From assembly GCA_013399305.1 (NCBI GenBank), contig VXAI01000035.1:4006283-4070282 (forward strand): a stretch of 64,000 bases of DNA. The letters are read 5' to 3'. Both the position numbers and the translations under genes were made by a program. Under the pieces are notes generated by a model. It ran no database searches. It worked only from the letters and a program-made list of their open reading frames with translations, and had not been told where the DNA came from. Of this stretch, positions 35,840-47,000 are shown in pieces. Position 1 is the stretch's first letter; each line of letters begins with the position of its first letter. This stretch comes from Rostratula benghalensis (taxonomy: Eukaryota; Chordata; Aves; Charadriiformes; Rostratulidae).

Positions 35840-38480
35840 CAGAAATATTGCACTGCAGTCATTTTCCTTGCCGTTATGCTAATGGAATCAGGAAAATCAA
35901 TTGTCCTTAAGGAACAGGGGAATGAGATGTGCTGTAAATGCCACAGGATGAGTGATTGGTTGATTGCAGGGATGGTGATTCAAACGCGCCTCATCTCTAC
36001 ATTATCCTGATGAATTTTTATGGCCCTGCCTTTTTTTCTTCTATAGCTGTGGAGGAAGGTTTATGGCTTGCAGCTTTTTAGTTGATTGAATGCAGCTGGC
36101 ATTGTTGCAGTGCAGAACAAATAGGTACTTTTTCTTTACAGCCTTAAAAGTAGATTGAAGAAATTGCACACCAACATTTTTGCAACAAAAGCATTCTTAA
36201 AAATGCAGATATTTTATGAAATTACTTTGCTCTCCTTCTCTACTGTCGGTAATCTTTCTATCAGAATAAAGGACAAAAATTGCCTGAGATTCTAGAGGAA
36301 CATAGCTCCAATTTTTTATTCTTATCACAAAGAAAGCTAACTAAGGAGTTTCATTAGTATTCATTTTAGCCCAATGTAATTTTCTCCTTCCTACTAACAA
36401 AAAAAGAAAAAAACGTATGCCTGTAACACCACTGTAGCAAAGAAGGTCATCCTAAGTATATCAGCATTTTCTGTAACTCTTTCAGATTGTATTCACAAGG
36501 TAGTAAAGATAACTGCTTCAGCTCAAGTTATAATAGTTCTAGTTACAGAATATAGAACACTAATGTAAAGAGTCTTATTTGATTAAATAAAACAACACCT
36601 ATGATCAGCTCCGAGTGCTGAGCTGCTGACAGCTAAAAGCAAGCACAGACTAGCATTCTATTTATGTCCAATTAATTTGCTGATAATCTATTTTTCCACT
36701 GTACTGTTTCCACATTACAGTTTTCATGTTATGTACAGAACCGTTTTATGAGGTGTCTTTTCCAGAGTTGGGAACTCAGCTTGTTTTCCCCTTTGAATTA
36801 GCCAGCTTTAAGAGGTGCTAAAAATTGGGGCTACAGTATTTCCTGGTGGAGCTACGTAGTTGCACTGTCGTGACTTTTTGAATATACTTCCATTACATTT
36901 TGCATATAGCTAATATTTTCAAAACCAAGAGACCTATAATGGCTACGCACTGTGACATCCTTCTGACACAGCCATGCCTGCGCATTTCTAGCCTCATTTA
37001 TAAGGACTTAGCTATTCTTGGGTTGCCCCTAAACATTGCCTTCCAGCCACGTGGCTACTTGGTAATAGTTACAGGAATCCAGGAGAAATTAAGGCAAGCT
37101 CAAAATGTTGTTTCCACCCGTGCCTGGTGATGGTATCTGTAGGTGAAAGAGTGCGCTGTTGTTTTAAATACAGAAGGTCTGATTCACCACTGTGTTTAAT
37201 CTCATATAATAAATTGCATCTGTGCCAAGCGGGTGCAAAATACCACCGCTGATGTGACTGGGGAATTGTGATTTGATCATGTTTTACACTCAGTTTGTAC
37301 AGGTGTTAATATCGGCATGAGTGTAAGGAAATGAGGAACACTGAAATGAAAAGAAATCCCTCTGTATGGAAAATTAAATTCATATTTATAGTATTGTAAG
37401 GTTTCGCTTTTACATACGCGTCACGGAAGTCATGAAAGGCCTCTAACATTTGGATCAAAATTGTGTTTAACAAACCGCTAATGTTCTAAAGAAGCATTTA
37501 TGTGTAACAGATTATAGTACACACCCCGAGTAAATGTAAGCTTAAGTAGGACATAAGTAACACGCAGTTCTTGTCCTGTGAATTTCACCTACTGACAACA
37601 TTATAACGAGAAACAGAGGCGCCAGATCGTAGGGCTTACCTTATCAGAGGAAATGAAATATGATTTTTTTAGCATTGTCATGACTCTCTTCACAGATGTC
37701 ACGGATACTGATGACACTGTGTTTTAGTTTTTACTGCCAGGTTACTGGAAACAATTTGATTTTTATTCTTTTCATCCTGTTACCTCTGTTATCAACACTT
37801 CCCTACAAAATCTTCACTTGTGTTTTCTTCTCATTTCAGATACATAACTGGATAAAATTGTTGTGAATTGCAAATAACCGTTATTGGAAATATATACTTT
37901 CCTGGTTTATTGTCTGTCAGATAGATTTGCTAGAATTTAATTTTATATACATAATATTGTTCTTTACAGTGTCCTGATTTCACAATGCAGCAATTTCCTC
38001 AAAATAATTTATTGGTAATTCATTAATGTGAAATGGTAATGACCTTCTCGGCTTATTTGTTAGCGATGTTCCTTTTTTGATCTGAAGCCCATAAATGTAG
38101 TTTCACTAACACACTTGTAGTTCACATTGCAAAAGTTATTTGCGTTCACTTTGGTCATAAGGGATTTGATGTGATCTGTGTCAGGCAAAGCGAAGCAGAA
38201 GAGCAATAGCTGCGTCACCAGGGTTTGCCAGAACAGACTCGTGTCTTCAGGAGCGCATGTGGATTCCAAGGCGGCTTACACTGATAACACTTTAAGAATG
38301 GTTTATTATCATAGTTACACACAGTCAGCTTTCTCAGACTAATATGAATAGTCTTTCTTACTTTTGTTTTGGTCAGCCATCAAAGGGGATGCAAGGAAGC
38401 AGAAAAAAAGCCATTTTGAATGTTAATGAACAAGAGAAACCCACCGCTTTTCAGATTACAAAGCCCACGCACGTTCTGGT
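35840..38480. other. Candidate cluster of conserved non-coding elements
   Basis: No exon or repeat is recognised in this block, but its texture differs from the flanks. Sub-segments at about 35850-36140 and 36560-36770 are rich in homeodomain and POU-like words (TATGCTAATG, AATTAATTTGCTGATAAT, TGATTAAATAAAAC). About 37150-38280 keeps many CpGs inside AT-rich DNA (for example ACATACGCGTCACGGAAG and GAGGCGCCAGATCG). Methylated neutral DNA usually loses CpG, so retention in an AT-rich setting can mark constraint. This is inference, and no alignment was available. Confidence 0.3.
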
Positions 38481-40413
38481 GAGCAGCAACCAGAAGATGT
38501 TCCTATGTCTGCTTAGGCAGTAGACAGATACTCCTGGTGGAAATATGAGGGCTCTAACAGTCCTGTCTCCTGTGGATGTTTGCATTCTCGGTGCATTTAT
38601 TTACATTTAGGTTGTTTGTGCTGTATTATGCCTGATTGAACTAAAGTCTCTTGAAGAGCAAAGCGCTTTTATTTTGACATTTTCACATGGAAGTCTGCCA
38701 TCACCCTTATAAGGAGAGTAAGCAAGATTTATGATGAGAATATTGATTTCCTTTATAGTCTGTTATAAAATACGTCTAAGCACAAAAGATAAGCTAGATC
38801 TCTTTGTTTGCTCCTCCTTGCCACCTGATGTCAGGACTTGCTGGAAGTGCCTTGATATTTTAAATCGTAACGCAGTGAGGAAAGCAATTTGGGATCATCT
38901 ATACATCTTTATACATGTATTTAAGAACCATAGGGGGTGAGATCTTTAGCAAGACTGAACAGAACTTCCAGCCTGTGGGAAGGGGGAGGCACCTTTCCAG
39001 CGGCCCTGTGGTACCTGTCTCTAGTCACTCACCTACACCAGCTCTAGTCTGCCCTTAACACGTTGTCTAGGCCAGGGCAGGCATTCTCCAGTGAAGAGAA
39101 AGTTGTCTGTGCTCCTCTGCTCCAGTGCTGGGAGAATGATCAGATCTGATGGTTTGAAGATGTTTTGATGCCTTTCTACCTGCCATGTCCATGCCATGGG
39201 ATAGCTGGACCAAGGGTGAAGCCCTCTGCTGTTGTTTCCAGACCTGCATCCTATCAAGGTGTAGCTGATCTGAACACTACAACTATTGTCCCCTATGTTT
39301 TATGTACATGGTTTGTGTGAAGTGTTAGCAGTGGTCACACCAAATCTGTGAGCCATGTCTGCCTCCTACTAATGTGGCTGACAAGTATCGCTTTGCAATG
39401 AGAACACAATCAGCCCAACAGCCAAAGGTAAGGAAATTAAATCTTTCCAGGCTCTGAGTCCTGGTAATTTGTTCCTTCACTTTTTGCTTCATTTATTATG
39501 AGTCTGATTTTTTCCAGGGTAATTTCTTTGAGGTAGGAACAACATGGACACAAAGTCAAATAATGGTATTAATAAAATGGTGACTTTTTGCCGTTTGTCA
39601 GTTTGCAAAAACTTACTGAACAGACCTAAGATAGCCAGCATTAATAATGCACAAATCCTGCATTTTCTCCTCCTCTTTTTGGATATCTCCTTATTACACA
39701 TATGGCTTGACCTTAAAAGAAGAATGAGTAATTTTTTATTGGAATGGAAAGTCTTTCTACTCTGGGTTTAAACTGAAAATAGAACCCAGCTCAAACCCCA
39801 GAAACTAGAATTCACTATTGTTTCAAATATGTACCTATCACATAGCACTATGTGCCTTACTATTCCTTACAGGAAGCTACAGGAAGCCATCAACAAAAAG
39901 AAGAAATATCAGTTAACCTTGAAGTGAATTAATTTTGGAAGCTAAATGCATCATTTTGTGACTCTCCTTAGTTAACATGTGTACATGAATAGAAAAATAA
40001 CAAAATCGGGAGAATCTGATTACTATAAAGTAATCCCACTAGGGGGTGCAACAGAGTAAATTATTTCTTGCATGAAAATGTGTTAAACTTGCTGAGAATC
40101 AGAATTATTCCTTGTAACTGAGCCAGCTCCAAGAGTGACTGAAGCTCAAAATGGGAAGAATCGTCTGCCTGCTACTCCTCAGTCATCAAGGCTAAGACAT
40201 CAAGGCAATTCTTTCAGTAACTAGGCACTACCTGAAGTAGAGAGCTTTATTCTGAATTGTTCACTTACAGCCTTTCTAGAGAAGTCTATGTTCTGTGCGA
40301 CAAGGGGAAGACAGACTTATCCATGTTTGCTTTGGAATTAGAGATGTATATAGTTTTAATACGGAAATATCCGATATGTATATTTTTCTGAAACACACCC
40401 AGCTCTTCTAGTC

Positions 40414-40445
40414 TTTTATTTTATTTTATTTTATTTTATTTTTTA
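40414..40445 (+). repeat. (TTTTA)n microsatellite, about 6 units
   Basis: Five exact TTTTA units followed by one imperfect unit. It is a simple pentanucleotide microsatellite in AT-rich sequence. Confidence 0.92.
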
Positions 40446-41623
40446 ATTTGGAGATGCTATGAGTGGCAGTCATACCAAGTAAGAGCCATTTGATGTTTCA
40501 GTTTCTTCCTGTTCTGTTTTTATAGTGCTTAGTTTCCATGCTATGCTTTGATGCTGTGCACCCATATTTTAGCTGTAAATGCAGATTTCACATATTGTGT
40601 GTATTCCAACAGTGAAAGAAAGATTTACTGGTATCCCATTAAAAAAATATTTTTTTATCTCCAAATATAATTATGCAGTGGCATTCTATTTTAATGAAAG
40701 TTACAGATGGATACAGCTTCTGCTATCCAATAACAGCTGATGTGCAGCCAAGGTGTATACTGTACAAACATGCTAACAGTGCTGAGCCATTTTGGTAAAA
40801 ATTAGTTTCTTTTCCTGCAGCAGTTATCTATAAAGTAAGTCTTTCTATTTTTCCTTTTGTTATTATTCTGATGCAGTCCCATAACTGCATCAGGGTTCAC
40901 GTACAATTCAGTTGATATTTGCTGTACCTTTGTTGCACAAACCTATTTGGAAAACTGTGCATTAAAAATCCAAAATATACCTCAAAAAGCTGCTTTTTAG
41001 TGAAGTGACTTGCAATTGCTTGCTGGATTTACGAAGTGATTGACTCTTCTTAATGGTGCAGCGTCCATCCAAGCCAGGTGTTTTGGCTGCGGGTTTGCTG
41101 CCGGGATTCTTTGGATAAGGGCTGCAAAGGGGTCCTGTGTGGAAAAGAGCAGTTCTTACAAGTCTTTCCTGAATACAAATATATAATAAGGGATTGTGCA
41201 GATAATTTTGTAACACAGTAATTGATTGATGTGTATACGTGCATGTTTACGTGCGTGTGTGTGTATGAACCACGGTTTCTGAACCTCTATCTTTATATGC
41301 TGTCAGAGAAATGATAAGTTGCAATAACAGAAGGGTCTGGCGTAAATTGAAGAAATATGGGAAATTCAGTTAAAGGCTGAAATGTCATCTTCAATTCACC
41401 CCTGCTGTACTTAGTTATTGCAGCACACTTGGTACATAAGGTCACCCACTGTTCAGAGGCTTGTCTAAGAGAAGGCACCATTATCTGTGATGCGCAGGTA
41501 TGAGAGGATAAGTGAAAGATGATGTTTTGGTCCATCTTTGGAGTTTTCCTGATTTCACGCAGCTTAAATGAATCTATTGATGTAACTTTGGCAACTTTGT
41601 CCTATAACTGAGTCTCCCTTTTG

Positions 41624-41652
41624 TTTTTTTTTTTTTTGTTTTGTTTTGTTTA
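41624..41652 (+). repeat. T-rich run passing into (GTTTT)n
   Basis: A run of about 14 T followed by GTTTTGTTTTGTTT. It reads as an A-rich tail with CAAAA units on the minus strand. No retroposon body is recognised beside it. Confidence 0.8.
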
Positions 41653-43589
41653 CATGAGTTTGCAAGCTTCTTATTTGGTGTGTTTATTACATCCATGTAG
41701 TTATGACTCTGGGTTATCAGGGTCATTCTCATGACTGGCCCTAAGTGCTACAGAGGGGCCATTCTTTCCCTGAGGTACTTTAATGAAGATTTGGAATAAA
41801 CATGGGCTAATTTTAAACATGCCGCTGGGGGTTCCAGTGTCGTTTGAGCAGGTATTTATTACATTTTTAGAAGGATTCCTTTATCGCACTGGGCTCAATC
41901 AATGCAATGTTAGCTTCTCTGGTGTTTGGTCTGTGAAAACTCCTTGCAGTCCACTCTGTTCAGCAGCTGCAAAACCAAGCATGGTGTAGTCCAGAGGGAA
42001 ACCTTCTTTCATCCATGACTGTAGAATGTCTGGTTGGGCCAAGGCCTTCTGACATCATCCTTAAGAGTGGAGTTGCCAGAATCAGTTAAGGTGCTTGAAG
42101 ATCCTGGTTTCACCCCATATCTTCACACCAGGGTATACAAAATTCTTCCTGACTGTATCAGAGAAAACTCTAAAGAACCTTTGTCCTATAGTTCTGGAGG
42201 CTCTAAGCGATGGGCAGTTCTGCTTTAAAGGCCAGATTGGGGTGGCTGACCTTGTTTCCCTTAATCAATAAGAAAGAAAAGGCCAGTGGCTGGGATAAAT
42301 GCCTTGCCCTTGCATACAGCAAAAATGATCTGATAAGCCAGAAGCAGCAGTAGAAAGCCCAGTAGCAGCGCTTCATACATGCATATAGAGCATCTGTGCT
42401 CAACAGTAGGACTTTTAAATAATGCCTGCTTTATCATTTATCAATTTCACACTGGATAATTAGTATAGCTTTTCATTTCTGTTATAAGAAAGCCTGGCCT
42501 CCCCTGTTCTTGTCAGCCTTTGTTCATTCATGCCCTTCCCTGCCCTTTTCCCGATTACTGTCCTTCAGTTAGAGTGAGGTCACGGAGGCAGGTTTAGTGT
42601 GCCACATAACTGAGTAGCTAGAAGAGTGTAAGATCAGCAGTGGAATGGGAAGGTCCTAAAATAGATCTGCTGCCAGTGAAACAGAACCTTTTTTCCTTCG
42701 TGATGTTCATTTTGGGGCCCTTTACTGCCTCTTAAGCTTTGCTAGTTCAGCTGCACGTGGGCTGTGCAAAACAGGGAGAGAAGCAAAACAAACCCAAGCA
42801 AATAATGTAATTGCCATTTTCCCATACTGGCTGCAGGTTATGCTTACAACACAAAATTAATACCTCTGCTCTGGAACAGAAAAAGGGATCTAGTAGGCTT
42901 GTCATTTCTGCATGTTGTGGTTGAGCCAAAGAGTGATTTCAGGGGAAGTCACAGGAATCTATAATCTTGAACTGCCTGGTATTCTGAGTTTTCAAGTGAC
43001 TATTACTTCAGATGGCGTATTGCTGTGAAGCTATCATGGTCAGGCCTAAAAAAAATAAAATTAGTTTGATAGCTCTTCTAGCTTTTGGCACCTAAATCCT
43101 TTGGCATGTGGATTCATTTAGAATAAATTGACAGTCAGATCAGCAGACCCAATATGTGCTTCATTAAGTGTTTGACAAAGACATGTTAGGCAGTAATCAG
43201 TGCATGAGACTATTGATGTTTTTTTTAGTAGTAGTACAGTGTGGTACATGATGTTACTGGGCATCCCAAAAGGTTAATATCTGTCAGAATTACTATACAG
43301 AATATTCTGCTGTAGGTATTGGAAAGGTATCTGCATTATCTCAGAAGTGCTCGTGCAGTAACTCAAGGCATAAACCTACTTTTTAGCAGGGATCTTTGAA
43401 ACAAGGAGCCAGCATGTTTGATTTTTGTAGAACTACATTCCTGTTACAATAACGGTGCTCTGTGTTATGTAGAAGGTGAACACAAGTATCGTGGCACGTA
43501 TTTCAAATAGCTTTGCTTGTCCATACACTCTTCTGGAAATGCTTATGTCTCAGTGGTGACTGAGTCAAATCCCAAGCGTATGTAGCCAG

Positions 43590-44016
43590 ACCACATGCAA
43601 AGCAGGGCAGCAAAGGTGGTGAAAGGGCTGGAAGGAATGTCCTTTGAGGAGCAGATAAGAACTTTAGGCTTGTCTGGTTTGGACAGCACTGTTCTCTACT
43701 GCTTTCTGAGGAGGGTAAGTGGAGTGGGAGGTGCTGAACTCTTCTCCCTGGTATCCAATGATAGGACACATGGCAATAGTTCAAAACTACACCAGGGGAA
43801 ATTTAGATTGGACATTAGGAAGCATTTCTTTACTGAGAGGATGGTCAAACCCTGGAACAGGCGTCCTAGGGAAGTGGTCAATGCCCCAAGCCTGTCAATA
43901 TTTAAGGGGCATTTGAGCAATACCCTTAATAATATGCTTTAGCTTGTGGCCAGTCCTGAATTGGTCAGACAGTTGGACTAGATGGTTGTTGTAGGTCCCT
44001 TCCAACTGAAATAATG
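43590..44016 (+). mobile_element. CR1 LINE, 5'-truncated 3' end
   Basis: This is the 3' end of a chicken-repeat-1 (CR1) non-LTR retrotransposon in plus orientation. It contains the terminal part of the reverse-transcriptase ORF2 and then a short 3' UTR with the CR1 signature GTTGGACTAGATGGTTGTTG and GGTCCCTTCCAACTGAAAT. Like most avian copies it is 5'-truncated; the left end is estimated where CR1 similarity stops. It runs directly into a pentanucleotide array that probably grew from its tail. The element cannot move by itself. Confidence 0.92.
43595..43942 (+). pseudogene. CR1 ORF2 C-terminal remnant
   Basis: An open frame of 115 codons matches the C-terminal tail of CR1 ORF2, downstream of the endonuclease and reverse-transcriptase domains. 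Landmarks are KGLEGMSFEEQIRTLGLSGL near the start, FSLVSNDRTHGNSSKL in the middle, then LDIRKHFFTERMVKPWNR and the final REVVNAPSLSIF...LNNML before the stop. The catalytic domains are absent, so the frame is a non-functional relic. Relative to the family there appears to be a short deletion after GLSGLD, before the LYCFLRR segment. The frame staying open suggests an insertion that is not extremely old, or chance. It is unlikely to be translated as a host protein. Confidence 0.88.
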
Positions 44017-44099
44017 TCCTCTCCTCTCCTCTCCTCTCCTCTCCTCTCCTCTCCTCTCCTCTCCTCTCCTCTCCTCTCCTCTCCTCTCCTCTCCTCTCC
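44017..44099 (+). repeat. (TCCTC)n microsatellite, about 16-17 units
   Basis: An uninterrupted pentanucleotide array of about 83 bp, pyrimidine-only on the plus strand and purine-only on the minus strand. It begins only a few bases after the CR1 3' terminus (AACTGAAATAATG). Several CR1 subfamilies end in short ATTCT-like tandem units, so the array probably started in the LINE tail and drifted to TCCTC before expanding. Minus-strand frames through it give an artificial Glu-Arg-Arg-Gly-Glu repeat. Confidence 0.97.
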
Positions 44100-47000
44100 A
44101 ACCCCACCCTAACCAGACATAGATAAAGATTGTATGTCTTTGCTGGTGACTAAGATTAGGCACATTTGGAAAACAATGTTTGGGCAAGTGTTTTTTTCAG
44201 TAATTTTTAATGAAATAAAAAGATGGGAATAGATTCAATTTTGATAATATGTGAGCTGTACAAGCTATATTATAGGCCTGCTGGGCCATCATCCATGCAG
44301 GAGGGTCACTTGCAGCTCTGACCTTGGCTCTGGGGCACTTGGCTGTAATAGTCCCAGGCTGGGTGTCACTTCATAAGGAAGGGAGTCTGAACTAGATGTC
44401 TGGTGAAGTATTCTGTAAACACTCTAAATACATGTCAGTAAAGTGGGTGCATTGATAGGCCACTGTCTAGATAGTGTCATCTGTGATCCATTTCTGTAGT
44501 GAAACTGCACATAGTATCACTGAAGGACAGTGAAGGGCTATTTATTAGACATGTAGTATCTAAATAAGAAACGCTACACTTTTGAAGTTCAGTGCCTTGT
44601 ACTGCCTATGATTTGTAGGACAAAGCCAAGGCACAGATGGAAGATAGACTTGCAGAAAAAATTTCAGAATGGTGAAGCCAGCTTTGTCTTGAATAAAACT
44701 GCGTGAAATGCTTTTCCCTTTGAGATAAAGTCTGAGACCAAATGGCTTCTTTGCACATCTGAGAACTCTAGTTTACTTACATTGAAAAATTCCAATATTA
44801 TTTAGGATTATTATTATTAGATTTTTATTTTAAATAAAGAATCCTAGAAGATTTTTGTAGGTAAAGAACTCAGCTGTAGTAATTAGCAGTGGAAGCTCTT
44901 CATTAATTAGCAGATTTTTTTTTTTTTTTTTAATTCTTATGTTCCTAAGTATAGTATCAATTTTCAGGGAACACATGGCAATCACTTGTATGTTGACATT
45001 TCCTAGAAAAATCAGTTGGATACAGTGTAAAAAGGAACATTGTCTAATATGCACAGAAAATTATTTGTGACTAAAATTTTAGCTCGCTCTCCTACTGCCT
45101 AATATTTCTTCCTGCTTTTTTATTTTCCTTAAAAAATGCTAATTAAAATACTCTTACAGTACTGAGTTTATGGGGTTGGTGACAGTATCAAATACAAATT
45201 TGCCCATTGTAGACTTTTTTTGGTAGTTCCTCCTGGGAGGACAGCAGATGGTTTGTTCTCTCCACTGCACAAAGGTTCTGGATAAGAGGTGTGGCTGTGG
45301 TTCCTGAGGCGTTTGTAACAGGTGAAGAGAACCTCACGACACACCTGTGTGCAAACAATTGCGTGAAGAGATGCTCAATAGTATCTAAATATCAATTTGG
45401 TCTGCCAGAAGTGCAGCATGAATTGGCAGGTTGAGATAAGGAGAGGATGATTACATATCTGGATGGGAACACACTGATTGACTTAGGAAATCTGGCTTAG
45501 TTCAGAGAAATAATTAGCAGGTGTTTCTCCCTGTTTGCTGACTTTAGCAATGTAAGAAGTGTTGAGAGCTTGAGATACCTATAAGAAATCTCTATGTCGC
45601 AGACTGCATGACTAGCACTCAGTTCAAAGATAAATAAGAAAATGGCTTAGATAGAAGAGCATGTACAAGTTAAGGGGCTGTTAAGGAAGAAAAGTAATTC
45701 ATGATGGGAGGAAGAAACTGAAGAAGAAAACATCGAGGCTGTACTCGAGTACACAAAGATGGAATCAGATGAAATGCCACATGTGAACATTTGCAGGGAG
45801 ACTGAAGGAAAGTCAGGAGTGGCAAGAAGGCTTTGTTCAGAGCCAAGTTAACTTGTTGAGAACCTGTGCTATGGGAAAAAGAATAGGAAGAAGAGACAGA
45901 GAGGTGTTTTGGTCTTGTAATGACAATATGCACGTTTTAATTGTTTGACAAATCATATGTAAATCAAAAGGAGTGAAGGGGATGTAGGCTGTTTCAAAAA
46001 TTATCTGCCTCTGAAAATTAGGTCTTCACACCCAGAAATAGAAATCTAAGACAGAGCCCATCGAAGCTATTGCACAGACTGTCAGCCCCGTCGTTCCGTT
46101 TGGAACGCCTTTGAAAATGGGAAAAACTATGGTAGGGAAGCAATAGAAAGCTCAGTTATCTGCTGCCTTTCACTTTGTCTTGTTGCCTACACAGATGCAG
46201 AATGCCAAATTTCTCCTGTTTCTCTGCCGGTGGCTTGCGTGGGTACACCCACCCCTTCCTTTTGCTCCAGAGACCGTGGGACAGAGGAGAATTAGGGCCG
46301 TGGCCACTTTTGGGGTGTGCTGAGCGGGGAGGATGTCATGTAGCAAACAGGGATGTGTGTCAGTAAAAGGCAGTCTCTGGCGCTCTGTAAAGCCGGGCGT
46401 TGTAGCAGAGAAGACCTAGTCAAATCAAGGATTTTGTTAAGCAAGAATGTTAAGTGAGCCAAAAGCTACAAGAACGTTGCTGTGGGCCCCATCTGGGAAA
46501 ATGCCACAGATGAGATATTGTGGGAGTATGTAAGAGGATAAGTGGTAGGAAAAATGATATCTCAACATATATAAATCCTCAAAAAATACATGAGGGTATA
46601 AAGTCTTAATATTAATTTCAGTGATATTTAGGGAATTTTTTTAAAGTGGTACCTCTAGGGCCTGAAGTAAATAGTCCCCCTTAGTATAAATGTTTGATTG
46701 AATTCCCAGCGTGCCAAAGTCATTGGGTATCAGTAGTAGTCGGGAGTTACATGAACTGAAATAATGATTAGTGTAATCAAATCCAGGCCAGTGCTTCAAG
46801 GCACAAGCTGATCATTTGTGGACATCAGGAAGGAAATATCTTATCCCTGTACAGAGTATCTTAGTGGCTGAGGTACATCATGTAAAGTGTTTCATTTTTC
46901 ATTTTTGCACAGGTCACTCTGGGATGACTACCACGTCATGGATTCATCTGTTGAGGGGAGTCATTGCAAGCAATCCTCAGGAGATCTTACTAAAGGAAAA

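Larger units (their letters stand above)
38481..43589. other. Non-coding stretch
   Basis: No gene is recognised. It contains a TTTTA microsatellite at 40414-40445 and a poly-T/TTTTG run at about 41624-41652. Open frames are at most about 85 codons and have no recognisable motif. Confidence 0.55.

Noticed and set aside
43895..44187. Minus-strand Gly-Glu-Glu-Arg-Arg repeat peptides
   Set aside because: Direct translation of the TCCTC microsatellite, not a protein.
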